A stretch of DNA of 51,100 bases from Oscillospiraceae bacterium (GTDB lineage Bacteria; Bacillota; Clostridia; Oscillospirales; Oscillospiraceae). Within the stretch, counting starts at the first letter, position 1. Each line of letters opens with the position of its first letter. The stretch covers positions 1 to 51,100 of the forward strand of contig JAFWFZ010000006.1 of assembly GCA_017515345.1 (NCBI GenBank). The letters run 5' to 3'. This document shows, piece by piece, positions 42,295 through 50,310 of the stretch. Made by a program: the position numbers and the translations under genes. Under the pieces are notes generated by a model. The model was not told where the DNA came from. It did not search any database and saw nothing but the letters and a program-made list of their open reading frames with translations.

Positions 42295-42330
42295 GGAGGC
42301 GCTTTACAGGGAAGCGCCTCCTTCTTTTTG
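42295..42330 (+). terminator. Palindromic terminator of the SDR gene
   Basis: GGAGGCGCTT (42295-42304) pairs with AAGCGCCTCC (42312-42321), followed by TTCTTTTTG. The palindrome closely resembles an inverted repeat at 45678-45705. Confidence 0.8.
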
Positions 42331-42344
42331 AGAAAGCGGGCGGA

Positions 42345-42373
42345 TTGAAAGCGCCGCTCAACAGTGGTATATT
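42345..42373 (+). promoter_or_regulatory. Promoter of the hypothetical gene at 42408
   Basis: TTGAAA (42345-42350) and TATATT (42368-42373) are 17 bases apart. The ATG at 42408 follows GCGGAGGGG. Confidence 0.7.
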
Positions 42374-42407
42374 CTATTCAGCGAATCATAATTAGCGGAG
42401 GGGTAAG

Positions 42408-43115
42408 ATGAAGATCCATTGCGTATGGGAACACAATGGCAATGATAGTATCCTTTATGCTGTTGATTTTGTTGGAGCCTTTACAAGAGGCGCATCCAAA
42501 GAGGAAACAATGCTGAAAATGCCGGAAGAAATCCGGCAGTTCCTACTATGGCGAAACCAAATGCCGCCTGATGAGTATGATATTGAGATCGTTCAGGAAA
42601 AGGAATCTGCGCTCCAGATTCGAGATGCGGACAGTGACGTTTTGTTTGCGGCAGAAGAAAAGCCATTGACTGCGGAAGAATACCGGTATCTCAAGCTTTT
42701 GGCTTTGAAATCCGCCGAAGATTTTCACACACTTTACAGTTCGTTTCCCGATAAGAATACAAGCGCCCTTCCTTATCGCAAGACATTTTACGGCTCTGTT
42801 CCCCGTACTGCGGAGGAGATGTATCAGCATACGAAAGATGTAAACGCGTATTATTTCTCCGAAGTCGGCGCGAAGGCAGATAACGAAGGAACGATCGTTT
42901 CTTGCAGGGCAAGGGGATTTGAAGCGCTTGAATCCATCACGGGTTATTTATCCCTTGAAACCGTAACAGGCAGTTACGATGAACAGTGGTCCGTACGAAA
43001 GGTTTTGAGACGCTTCATTTGGCATGACCGGATCCATGCCAAAGCGATGTACAGAATGGGGATACGGACATTCGGGGCGGACGTCATACCTGATATCTTC
43101 GGGTTTTCCCGATAG
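42408..43115 (+). CDS. Hypothetical protein with HicB-like N terminus
   Basis: A 235-residue protein I do not recognise. The first 45 residues (WEHNGNDSILYAVDFVGAFTRGASKEETMLKMPEEIRQFLLW) follow the pattern of HicB-like partial RNase H folds. The C-terminal part ends in RRFIWHDRIHAKAMYRM, which resembles the last helix of DinB-like metal-binding bundles. The DNA is markedly richer in A and T than its neighbours, and codon use differs, suggesting recent acquisition. It has its own promoter, a good GGAGG site and a terminator. No HicA-like toxin is adjacent, so a toxin-antitoxin role is not supported. Confidence 0.7.
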   Translation: MKIHCVWEHNGNDSILYAVDFVGAFTRGASKEETMLKMPEEIRQFLLWRNQMPPDEYDIEIVQEKESALQIRDADSDVLFAAEEKPLTAEEYRYLKLLALKSAEDFHTLYSSFPDKNTSALPYRKTFYGSVPRTAEEMYQHTKDVNAYYFSEVGAKADNEGTIVSCRARGFEALESITGYLSLETVTGSYDEQWSVRKVLRRFIWHDRIHAKAMYRMGIRTFGADVIPDIFGFSR

Positions 43116-43200
43116 ATCCCTGTCAATCAGAAGGCCTTTTACTGTCCACGGGTCTTGCGGGCATCGGGTTTTGCACCCCAAAATCCAGACAAATAAGGCA

Positions 43201-43233
43201 AAACCGGCGTGACCATTGCGGTCACGCCGGTTT
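43201..43233. terminator. Hairpin terminator between convergent genes
   Basis: AAACCGGCGTGAC (43201-43213) pairs perfectly with GTCACGCCGGTTT (43221-43233) around a 7-base loop. A-rich and T-rich ends allow use on both strands. A spacer of about 130 bases to the next stop codon shows no gene. Confidence 0.7.
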
Positions 43234-43361
43234 CATGTCGTTTTGAGCAGGTAACTGCCGCCTCAAAGCAGCGTACTTGTGAAGCGCCGCAGAGGGCTGC
43301 CTCTTTTTTTGGTTTGCAGCAGCCGTGCGCTCTGCGCCTTCTGAAAGCGGGCGGCGCAGTT

Positions 43362-45374
43362 TTACATATACACCGTGGCGTTGAAGGCGGTATGAACGGC
43401 GTTGGCCACGTTGGCGGGCTCCTTCGCGTCTCCAACGACCCACACCTCGGTGGCGGGGGCGCAGCCGCGCAGTTCGTTCACCACGTCCTTACGGGAGCGC
43501 ATGCCGGTGGCCAGGAGGACCGTGTCGGCGGGGAACTCCACCGTCTCGCCCGTTTCGCCGCTGACGCAGACCACCGCGTCGGGCCTGATCTCCGTGAGAC
43601 GGTGATCCAGCCGGTATTCCACCCCGGCCTCCTTCAGCGCGGCGCCGATGATGGTGATGGAGCCGGAGAGCCCGCCACGCAGGCCGCCCCTGGCGGAGCT
43701 CAGATCCTTTTCCATGGCGACGATGGTGGGGACGATCCCCTTCTTCACCAGCCCGTATGCGCACTCCAGCGCCACGGAGCCGGCGCCCACGATCACCACG
43801 CGGCCTTTCGGCTCCACCGTGCCAAGATCCGCCTCCGGCGCCCAGTGGACGTGGGGCAGGTCCGTGCCCGGCACTGGCGGCACGACCGGGACGGCGCCGC
43901 ACGCGAGGATGATCCCGTCGTATTCGTTCTTCTCCAGCTCCTCCGCCGTGGCGGGGGTGTTCAGACGGATGTCCGCGCCGGACGCCTCCGCCCGCCGGAT
44001 GATGAAATCCAGATAGCTTTTCAGGTCCTGCTTGAGAGGCTGCACGCCGATGGCGTTGTGGAGGTTGCCGCCCAGCCGGTCCGACGCCTCGTACAGGGTG
44101 ACGCTGTGTCCCCGTTGAAGAAGGGTGTCCAGCGCCTGGAGGCCGGCGGGGCCGCCGCCCACCACGGCGACGCGCTTTTTCTCCTCCGCCCGGGGAATGA
44201 TGCCCGCGGGGAATTCGGTCGTCCGCCCCAGTACGGGGTTCACCGCGCATTCGGTGGGCCGCCGTGCCACGAGCCTTGCGGTGCAGAAGGAGCAGCGGAG
44301 GCAGGGCCGCACTGTCTCCGGCTTGCCCAGTGCGTATTTGCGGGGCATTTCCGGATCGGCCATGAAGGGCCGGGTCATGCAGACGATGTCCGCCCAGCCG
44401 TTTTGCAGGATCATCTCCGCGTTGTCAATGTTCATGATGCCCGCCACGGCGGAGACCAGCACGGATTTGGGCAGCATCTCGCGGAAAATACGGGCGTAGT
44501 TCACGTTGGCCATACGGGGGGAGGCGTAGGGGTTCACCCAGTAGTGCATGGCGTCGATTTTGCCCCGGATGCCGGCGGAAACATTCAGCACGTCGATCTT
44601 GTCCTGCAGGAGGCGGACATATTCCTTTGTTTCCTCCAGGTGCATGCCGCCCTCGATCATCTCGTCGGCGGAAATGCGGAAGACGATGACGAAATCCTCC
44701 CCGCAGCGGGCGCGGATGCCGTCCAGGATCTCGATGGCGAACCGGGCGCGATTCTCCAGGCTGCCGCCGTATTCGTCGGTGCGGTGGTTGAAATAGGGGG
44801 AGGAAAACTGACCGATCAGATTGGCGTGGCCGCCGTGGACGATGACCCGCCGCACCCCGGCCTGCTTGCAGCGGACTGCGGCAGCAATGTACTTCTCGAT
44901 GACGTCCTTCACCTCGTCGTGGGTCAGCGCGCGGGTCATCACCGGTTCTCGCCCCTCGGCGGCCGCACGGGCCAGCTCGAAGTCCGAGACGCAGACGGAG
45001 GCGGAGACGGGCGCGTGGCCGGTCTTCTGCCAGTTGGCGTCGTTGCCGGTGTGGTTCAGCTCAATGCAGGGCTCGCACCCGAACTGGTGGCACATATCCG
45101 TGAACTTGCCCAGGGGCTGGATCATCTCGTCCGTGTCCAGCCGGAGCTGCCGCTCCTCATCGTGGCCCATGTCGTAATCCACCAGGGCGTTGCCGAGAGC
45201 GATGACGCTGACGCCTCCTTTCGCGATGGGGCGGAAGAAGTCCACGCACTCCCGGGTCATGAAGCCGTTGATGTCGACCAGGCCGGGCGACGACGGCGTC
45301 ATGACGAGCCTGTTCTTGAACTCGATCCCCCGGATCGTCATGGGGGAGAGGGACAGAGGATAACGCTGCTTCAT
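43362..45374 (-). CDS. Old Yellow Enzyme-type NADH:flavin oxidoreductase with Fe-S and FAD domains
   Basis: A 670-residue enzyme of the 2,4-dienoyl-CoA reductase / BaiCD-BaiH type. The FMN TIM barrel (about 1-340) has HGGHANLIGQFSSPYFNHR, DEYGGSLENRARF and a 4Fe-4S cysteine set at 358, 361, 364 and 376. An FAD Rossmann domain begins VAVVGGGPAGLQAL (about 402), and a second nucleotide loop is VVIVGAGSVALECAYGL. Such enzymes reduce activated C=C bonds of enoyl compounds, steroids or bile acid intermediates. The middle cysteine spacing (C-x2-C-x2-C) is one residue tighter than usual. ATG 45374 has AAGGAG at 8 bases. It is a single gene; the substrate is open. Confidence 0.9.
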   Translation of the reverse strand: MKQRYPLSLSPMTIRGIEFKNRLVMTPSSPGLVDINGFMTRECVDFFRPIAKGGVSVIALGNALVDYDMGHDEERQLRLDTDEMIQPLGKFTDMCHQFGCEPCIELNHTGNDANWQKTGHAPVSASVCVSDFELARAAAEGREPVMTRALTHDEVKDVIEKYIAAAVRCKQAGVRRVIVHGGHANLIGQFSSPYFNHRTDEYGGSLENRARFAIEILDGIRARCGEDFVIVFRISADEMIEGGMHLEETKEYVRLLQDKIDVLNVSAGIRGKIDAMHYWVNPYASPRMANVNYARIFREMLPKSVLVSAVAGIMNIDNAEMILQNGWADIVCMTRPFMADPEMPRKYALGKPETVRPCLRCSFCTARLVARRPTECAVNPVLGRTTEFPAGIIPRAEEKKRVAVVGGGPAGLQALDTLLQRGHSVTLYEASDRLGGNLHNAIGVQPLKQDLKSYLDFIIRRAEASGADIRLNTPATAEELEKNEYDGIILACGAVPVVPPVPGTDLPHVHWAPEADLGTVEPKGRVVIVGAGSVALECAYGLVKKGIVPTIVAMEKDLSSARGGLRGGLSGSITIIGAALKEAGVEYRLDHRLTEIRPDAVVCVSGETGETVEFPADTVLLATGMRSRKDVVNELRGCAPATEVWVVGDAKEPANVANAVHTAFNATVYM

Positions 45375-45597
45375 ACGATCTTCTCCTTTGCTTTCTTTCG
45401 TTTTCTCTTTTCCCGCGCGGATTTGCCGTCCCCGCGCCATGCTTTCCATGAGTATACCACAACGGCGCGCCAAAAAACAGAACATGGCGCGAAATCGGCC
45501 GTGCAAAGTTGAAATAGTAAAGCAGGGGAGGCCTTGGGCGCCCTCCCTTGGGGATCCTGCTGCCGCAGCGGCACATTTATTTGTGAAATACTGCGGT

Positions 45598-45636
45598 GCA
45601 GGGGTCGGATATCCGTCAGGATGATCCGGCCCCTGC
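45598..45636. repeat. Intergenic inverted repeat
   Basis: GCAGGGGTCGGAT (45598-45610) pairs with ATCCGGCCCCTGC (45624-45636), with one G-T pair, around a 13-base loop. No T run follows, so it may be a dispersed repeat rather than a terminator. Confidence 0.55.
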
Positions 45637-45677
45637 GCCTTGCCTTTCGCAAAAACCGCATCCGCTTATAAGTGAAG

Positions 45678-45705
45678 GGAGGCGGCTTCCTTACGAAGCG
45701 CCTCC
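45678..45705 (-). repeat. GGAGGCGCTT-type palindrome
   Basis: On the minus strand GGAGGCGCTTCGTAAGGAAG is followed by CCGCCTCC. It folds into a hairpin nearly the same as the one at 42295-42321. It lies 16 bases after the YwaF-like gene stop and may act as its terminator, although the following T run is weak. Confidence 0.6.
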
Positions 45706-45720
45706 CCGGCTGCTTTTGTA

Positions 45721-46512
45721 TCATGCTTTCTTTTGTTCCGTTCCGGAGCCGTGGGCAGAGCGGGGCCTCAGGAGCTGGAGGACAGCCCGCACCAGGAGCT
45801 CCGCCGCGAAGAAGATCGCGATATTGAGAAACGGCATCACGTACGGGGCAATGCTCCGATCCAGTATCCCGAAGGGGTCGCCGGTGACGAAGAACCAGTT
45901 GAACCGGTGGTCATAGCTTCCCGCCGCGCCGTTGTAGAGGGCGTTGCCCAGGACCGCCCAGAGGGTCATCCCGGCCAGAACGGCCAGGTCCCTCCGGCAG
46001 CTTTTGGCCGAAAGGCCCTCCCCGTCGGCGACCAGAGTAAGCAGGCAGCCGACCGTCATCATTGCGTGGAATGTCAGCGTCTGGACCACCCGGTAGCACA
46101 GGGGGTCCACCCGGTACCACATGACCCCTGCGGGATAGATGAGATAAACGAGATTGGACACGAACCCCAGCAGGGCGAAATTGGCCCGGTATTTCTCCAG
46201 AAACCGGACATGCCGGCTCAGAAAGCACATCACGCACATGGCGGTGCACACGTGGAAGGGCAGCTTCTCCATGTCGATCTGTTCATAGGCGAAGGGCATG
46301 AGGAAGAAATCCGCGATGTACAGGCCAAAGGCGATGTGGGTGAACACCGACGCCGCCTTCTCCCTGGCCCGGCTCCCGTTCTTCGTCAGGAGCAGGACGA
46401 GAGCGGCGATTACGGCCGCGCCGATGATAGTGCGGATGTGCCAGGGGCCGAAGCAGGTGAAGGGCGCGGCTGAGCCCCGGTCGGCCAGCAGCCCGTGTAT
46501 CAGCGCGTACAC
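45721..46512 (-). CDS. YwaF/TMEM164-like integral membrane protein
   Basis: A 263-residue protein with seven predicted membrane helices. FGPWHIRTIIGAAVIAALVLLL is the first and KLPFHVCTAMCVMCFLS carries a conserved His-Val-Cys. Then NLVYLIYPAGVMWYRVDPLCYRVVQTLTFHAMM and a late FNWFFVTGDPFGILDRS segment match the TIGR02206/YwaF pattern. Distant eukaryotic relatives (TMEM164) are acyltransferases using a Cys, so an acyl-transfer role is possible but not shown. It starts five bases after the M42 peptidase stop, suggesting co-transcription. Confidence 0.75.
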   Translation of the reverse strand: MYALIHGLLADRGSAAPFTCFGPWHIRTIIGAAVIAALVLLLTKNGSRAREKAASVFTHIAFGLYIADFFLMPFAYEQIDMEKLPFHVCTAMCVMCFLSRHVRFLEKYRANFALLGFVSNLVYLIYPAGVMWYRVDPLCYRVVQTLTFHAMMTVGCLLTLVADGEGLSAKSCRRDLAVLAGMTLWAVLGNALYNGAAGSYDHRFNWFFVTGDPFGILDRSIAPYVMPFLNIAIFFAAELLVRAVLQLLRPRSAHGSGTEQKKA

Positions 46513-46516
46513 GGCG

Positions 46517-47551
46517 TCACCGCAGCATGTACGCCGTCAGCAGGGCGTAGGTGTTCCGGAGTCCGTCCATATGGGTGCGCTCGTACCCGTGGCTGTTCAG
46601 GGTGCCGGGACCGATGGCCGCGTGGCGGATGTCGTAGCCGGCGACGACGCTGGGGTCGCAGTCGGTGCCGTAGTGAGGGGTGAAGACATCCGTCACGAAG
46701 TCGATCCCGGCGGCGATGGCCGTCTCCCGCAGCTCGTTCGTCATGGCCCAGTGGTAGGGGAAGCGGGAGTCCTTGGCAAAGATCGTGACCTTCCGCTCGT
46801 CGGAGGTCTGATCCGGGCCTACAGGCGCGATGTCCACCGCCAGCATGTCGCAAACGTCCTCAGGCAGCACCACGGTCCCGTGGCCGATCTCCTCATACAT
46901 TGCGAAATAGAAGTAGACCCGGCGCTTCGGCTCCGTCCCGGTCTCCCGCAGCTTACGCAGGGCGGTGAGCAGCAGGGCGGCGCAGGCCTTGTCGTCGATG
47001 AACCGGCTCTTGATATAACCGTTCGAGACAGTGAAGCGCGGCTCCAGGGCGATCATGTCGCCGGTCCCGATCCCCAGGGCGGCCACGTCCTCCGCGGTTT
47101 TCACGTTCTCATCCAGCACCACGCAGACGTTCTTGCGGAAATCCGGGAGCGTGTCCCGCAGCTCCTCCTCCGTAACATGGATTGAGCCGGGCGTGCGGCA
47201 GACGGAACCGGTGAAAACCTTCCCGTCCCGGGTGTGGACGCGGACGTTCTCCGTGACGCAGTAGAAGGGGTAGAGCCCGCCCACGGCGCACACGTTCAGG
47301 GTGCCGTCGGCGTTCACCCGCCGCACCATGAGGCCGATATCGTCCAGATGCGCCGTGACGCACAGGGGTTCCCCCTCCCCGCCCAGGGAGGCGATGACGC
47401 CGCCCTTCCGGGTCACGTGGTAGCCGAAGCCCAGCTCGTCCAGCAGGTCGCACAGGAGCCGCTGGATCTCCTCATACTGGCCGGTGGTGCTGTCCACCGC
47501 CAGGAGCTTCTGAAAATAGTCCAGAAAGACCTTCTCGTCAAATCCGATCAT
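46517..47551 (-). CDS. M42 family metallopeptidase
   Basis: A 344-residue cytosolic aminopeptidase of the M42 (glutamyl aminopeptidase/TET) family. The metal ligands are recognisable: CVTAHLDDIGLMV, IDDKACAALLL, the catalytic Glu in YEEIGHGT, LAVDIAP, and the last His in YERTHMDGLRN. These form dodecameric peptidases that trim peptides after proteasome-like or Clp degradation. GAGGAG precedes the ATG. The gene is downstream of the aldo/keto reductase but separated by hairpins, and is likely co-transcribed with the YwaF-like gene. Confidence 0.92.
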   Translation of the reverse strand: MIGFDEKVFLDYFQKLLAVDSTTGQYEEIQRLLCDLLDELGFGYHVTRKGGVIASLGGEGEPLCVTAHLDDIGLMVRRVNADGTLNVCAVGGLYPFYCVTENVRVHTRDGKVFTGSVCRTPGSIHVTEEELRDTLPDFRKNVCVVLDENVKTAEDVAALGIGTGDMIALEPRFTVSNGYIKSRFIDDKACAALLLTALRKLRETGTEPKRRVYFYFAMYEEIGHGTVVLPEDVCDMLAVDIAPVGPDQTSDERKVTIFAKDSRFPYHWAMTNELRETAIAAGIDFVTDVFTPHYGTDCDPSVVAGYDIRHAAIGPGTLNSHGYERTHMDGLRNTYALLTAYMLR

Positions 47552-47578
47552 TGCTTCTCCTCGATTCCTTCACAGAAG

Positions 47579-47603
47579 TCCGGCCGGCGAAATGCCGGCC
47601 GGA
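47579..47603 (-). terminator. Hairpin between the aldo/keto reductase and M42 genes
   Basis: TCCGGCCGGC (47579-47588) pairs with GCCGGCCGGA (47594-47603). A second hairpin TGAAGCCCGC/GCGGGTTCA (47624-47646) overlaps the reductase stop. T runs on the minus strand are short, so termination may be partial. Confidence 0.6.
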
Positions 47604-47643
47604 AGTTTTTCGGTCCATTCAGATGAAGCCCGCCAGAGCGGGT

Positions 47644-48783
47644 TCATTTTGAAGGCATTGCCATGGGCGGGAACAGCTCCGCGCCTTTTTGGAGCTCGTC
47701 CCGGATGCTGATGTGCTGGGGGCAGACCTCCTCGCACTGGCCGCACTGGATGCACTCCGACGCGTGCTTGTGTCCGTGGCCGCCCACGAGCCAGTTGGCC
47801 TGGAACTCCGCCTCCCGCCGCTCGTTGTACAGGGTCAGCATGTTCATGGCGGTGAAGGTGCCGGAAATGCCGATGTCCATGGGGCAGACCTTGGCGCAGT
47901 AGTTGCAGGTGGTGCAGGGGATCAGAGGGATATCGGTCAGCGCGATCCGCGCCTTCTCCACCGTCTCCCGCTCCTCGGGGGTGAGCCTCTTGAAGTCCTT
48001 CATGTAGGAGAGGTTGTCCTCCATCTGCTCCAGGGTGCTCATGCCGGAAAGAACGGTGATGACACCCTCCAGATCCGCGGCGAAGCGGATGGCCCAGGAG
48101 GCCGCGCTGTGCGCCGGATCGGCAGCATGCAGGATCTCCGCCACCCTCTCGGGCGGATTCGCCAGCAGGCCGCCCTTCACGGGCTCCATGATGACGATGG
48201 GCTTGTTGTGCTTCCTGGCCACCTCATAGCAGCCCCGGGCGGAGAAGGCGGGATTCTCCCAGTCGGCGTAGTTGATCTGAAGCTGAACGAACTCCGCCTC
48301 GGGGTGCTTCGTCAGCACCTCGTCCAGCTCCTCGGGCTTGGAGTGGAAGGAGAAGCCGAAGTGCTTGATGAGTCCCTCCTCCTTCTTCTTCGCCACGAAG
48401 TCCCAGATGCCGAAATCCTCAAAGAAGTGGGTCTTGTGCTCCCCGATGTTGTGGAGCAGGTAGAAATCGAAATACCCGGCCCCCGTGCGCTCCAGGGACT
48501 GGTCGAACTGCCGGAGGGAACCCTCCTTCGTCCGGTCGCCCATCCATGCGGCACACTTGGTGGCGAGCTGGAAGCTCTCCCTGGGGTACCGCTCCACCAG
48601 CGCCTGGCGGATAGCGTCCTCGCTGCCCGTGTAGGCCCAGGCGGTGTCAAAGTAGGTGAAGCCGGCGGCCATGAATTTGTCCACCATGGCCTTGACCTGC
48701 TCCACGTCGATCGCATCGTCCTTCCTCGGCAGACGCATGAGGCCGAAGCCCAGCTTGCCGATCTCTTCTCCCAGATATGCCAT
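47644..48783 (-). CDS. Aldo/keto reductase with C-terminal ferredoxin domain
   Basis: A 379-residue protein. The N-terminal TIM-barrel (about 1-280) has the AKR tetrad D46, Y51, K76 and H111 (FDTAWAYTGS, ATKCAAW, LLHNIG). A 4Fe-4S domain follows, with cysteines 290, 293, 296, 300 and 344, 347, 350, 354 (CTTCNYCAKVCP and CIQCGQCEEVCP). This AKR-ferredoxin layout is common in anaerobic Firmicutes and suggests electrons pass through Fe-S clusters. The native substrate is unknown. GGAGG precedes the ATG. It lies 13 bases after the flavodoxin gene stop and may be co-expressed with it. Confidence 0.92.
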   Translation of the reverse strand: MAYLGEEIGKLGFGLMRLPRKDDAIDVEQVKAMVDKFMAAGFTYFDTAWAYTGSEDAIRQALVERYPRESFQLATKCAAWMGDRTKEGSLRQFDQSLERTGAGYFDFYLLHNIGEHKTHFFEDFGIWDFVAKKKEEGLIKHFGFSFHSKPEELDEVLTKHPEAEFVQLQINYADWENPAFSARGCYEVARKHNKPIVIMEPVKGGLLANPPERVAEILHAADPAHSAASWAIRFAADLEGVITVLSGMSTLEQMEDNLSYMKDFKRLTPEERETVEKARIALTDIPLIPCTTCNYCAKVCPMDIGISGTFTAMNMLTLYNERREAEFQANWLVGGHGHKHASECIQCGQCEEVCPQHISIRDELQKGAELFPPMAMPSK

Positions 48784-48796
48784 GTTCTCCTCCTTC

Positions 48797-49279
48797 TTAC
48801 TCCGCCATGGGGACGGCCCACTCCCGGATGCCGCCCGCTGTCTGTCTGCCGTTCAGGAGCCTGCCCCGGACCACCTCGGCGCCGGGGGCGGAGGCGCTGA
48901 CCTCCCGCTCGCTGTGTCCCATGCCTCCGCCGCCGGAAGTGGCGAAGGTGATGATCTTCTTCCCGCTGAGATCATACCCCTCCAGGAACGTCTGTACGAT
49001 GGTGGGTACCGTCTCACACCACACGGGGAAGCCAAGGAAGATCACGTCATACTGACTCATGTCCTCCACATGGCTCGTCACCGGCGGGCGCATCCCCGGG
49101 GTCATCATCTCCACGATGCTGCGGCTGTTCCGGTTCATCCAGTTCAGGTCCGCCCGGGTGTAGGGCGTCTCCGGTCTGATCTCAAAGAGATCGCCGCCGA
49201 CCGCCTCGGCCACCAGCGCCGCCAGCTTTGCCGTGCGCCCTCCCGCGGAAAAATAAGCGACCAGTATCTTCTTGCTCAC
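48797..49279 (-). CDS. Flavodoxin
   Basis: A 160-residue flavodoxin. KILVAYFSAGGRTAKLAALVAEAVGGDLFEI carries the FMN-phosphate loop SAGGRT, DVIFLGFPVWCETVPTIVQTFLEGY the second loop and ITFATSGGGGMGHSE the third. I start at GTG 49279 with AAGGAAG 6-7 bases upstream; the ATG at 49354 adds 25 non-conserved residues. It could donate electrons to the Fe-S aldo/keto reductase encoded next. Confidence 0.88.
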   Translation of the reverse strand: MSKKILVAYFSAGGRTAKLAALVAEAVGGDLFEIRPETPYTRADLNWMNRNSRSIVEMMTPGMRPPVTSHVEDMSQYDVIFLGFPVWCETVPTIVQTFLEGYDLSGKKIITFATSGGGGMGHSEREVSASAPGAEVVRGRLLNGRQTAGGIREWAVPMAE

Positions 49280-49366
49280 TATGATCTTCCTTTCCGTTAT
49301 TGCGATTTGAATTGTTCTTCTCCTGATTATAGCAGGCGGCAGGAGCGTTTTCAATAATAAGAAGGC

Positions 49367-50185
49367 CTATGTTTTGCGGTAAATGAAGACGCGGAACTGG
49401 GCCGTCACCGCGAGCTCCTCCACCGACGCGAGCCGCGCGGCCCCCTCCCGGGGCGTTTTCCAGGTGTAGGGGGTCATGTGGTACAGAGCGGCGATATCCT
49501 CCGGCGCTGTCAGGGTGAAGCGCGTCTCCACCGGCTCCGCGCCAAGCAGACGGAAGCCGGGGTACTCCTCCGTCTTCTCCGGGTTTTCGTAGGGATCGTC
49601 GTAGAGGATCTCCTTCAGCTCCCACAGGTGGCGCGGCCCAGGCACCGCGTAGAGGAACAGCCCGCCGGGCCGCAGCACCCGCGAAAACTCCTCCGCCGCC
49701 AGGGGCGAGAAGCAGTTTACCAGGATATCCGCGGCCCCGTCCGCCAGAGGCAGCCGGTATACCGACGCCACGGCGATCTCCGCGTCCCGGCAGAGGCGCG
49801 CCGCACGCTTCGCAGCCGTTTTCGAAAGATCCACGCCGGCCGCCGCCCCGCCCCGCTCCGTGACGAGCGCGCTGAGAGCCTGGGTGTAGTACCCCTCGCC
49901 GCAGCCGGCGTCCAGCAGCACGGGCCGCTCCGCCTCCGAAGCCCCCGCCAGCCGGCACAGCGCCTCCCGCAGGGGTCCATACCACCCTCCGGAGAGGAAG
50001 CGCCTGCGGGCGTCCACCATCTCCCGGTCGTCGCCGGGGGAGCGGGAGTGCCGCCGGTTCACCGGCAGCAGGTCCACGTACCCCTCCCGCGCCACGTCGA
50101 AGCTGTGGTCGGCGGGGCAGCGGTACCGCCGCGCCTCCCGGATGAGGCCCGCCCCGCACAGGGGACAGGAAAATACCGTCGTCAT
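49367..50185 (-). CDS. RlmA-type 23S rRNA (guanine-N1)-methyltransferase
   Basis: A 272-residue SAM methyltransferase. The N-terminal zinc site is C7, C10, C23 and H27 (CPLCG ... CPADHSFD), then AREGYVDLLPVNRRHSRSPGDDREMVDARRRFL, the RlmA hallmark. SAM motif I is LLDAGCGEGYYTQAL and ILVNCFSPLAAEEFSRVLRPGG follows. RlmA enzymes methylate N1 of G745 or G748 in 23S rRNA, and some give macrolide resistance. Which position is used cannot be told here. ATG 50185 has GGAGG at 7 bases; ATG 50191 overlaps that site. Confidence 0.9.
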   Translation of the reverse strand: MTTVFSCPLCGAGLIREARRYRCPADHSFDVAREGYVDLLPVNRRHSRSPGDDREMVDARRRFLSGGWYGPLREALCRLAGASEAERPVLLDAGCGEGYYTQALSALVTERGGAAAGVDLSKTAAKRAARLCRDAEIAVASVYRLPLADGAADILVNCFSPLAAEEFSRVLRPGGLFLYAVPGPRHLWELKEILYDDPYENPEKTEEYPGFRLLGAEPVETRFTLTAPEDIAALYHMTPYTWKTPREGAARLASVEELAVTAQFRVFIYRKT

Positions 50186-50242
50186 GTGCATCCCTCCGGG
50201 GGACAGTATACCGCAGTCCCCGCGGTTTGAAAAGCGGCCGTG

Positions 50243-50270
50243 TTGACATTGACGGCGGATGTGATATAGT
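50243..50270 (+). promoter_or_regulatory. Promoter of mnmA with an overlapping inverted repeat
   Basis: TTGACA (50243-50248) and TATAGT (50265-50270) are 16 bases apart. TAGTT (50267-50271) and AACTA (50278-50282) form an inverted repeat over the -10 and start site, a possible operator. Confidence 0.7.
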
Positions 50271-50310
50271 TGGATTTAACTACTATGTTGGTACAAAGGG
50301 TGGTGAGAGA

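Larger units (their letters stand above)
45375..45720. other. Intergenic region with inverted repeats
   Basis: A stretch of 346 bases upstream of the OYE gene and downstream of the YwaF-like gene. It contains the palindromes listed at 45598-45636 and 45678-45705 and presumably the OYE promoter. I see no convincing protein gene; an open frame on the minus strand up to 45724 only extends non-coding sequence. Confidence 0.55.

Noticed and set aside
42408..43115. HicAB toxin-antitoxin system
   Set aside because: Only a HicB-like N-terminal pattern is seen, the protein is much longer than HicB, and no HicA gene is adjacent.
43209..45512. Plus-strand frame of 767 codons
   Set aside because: It is antisense to the OYE-type reductase and has no domain or hydrophobic pattern of its own.
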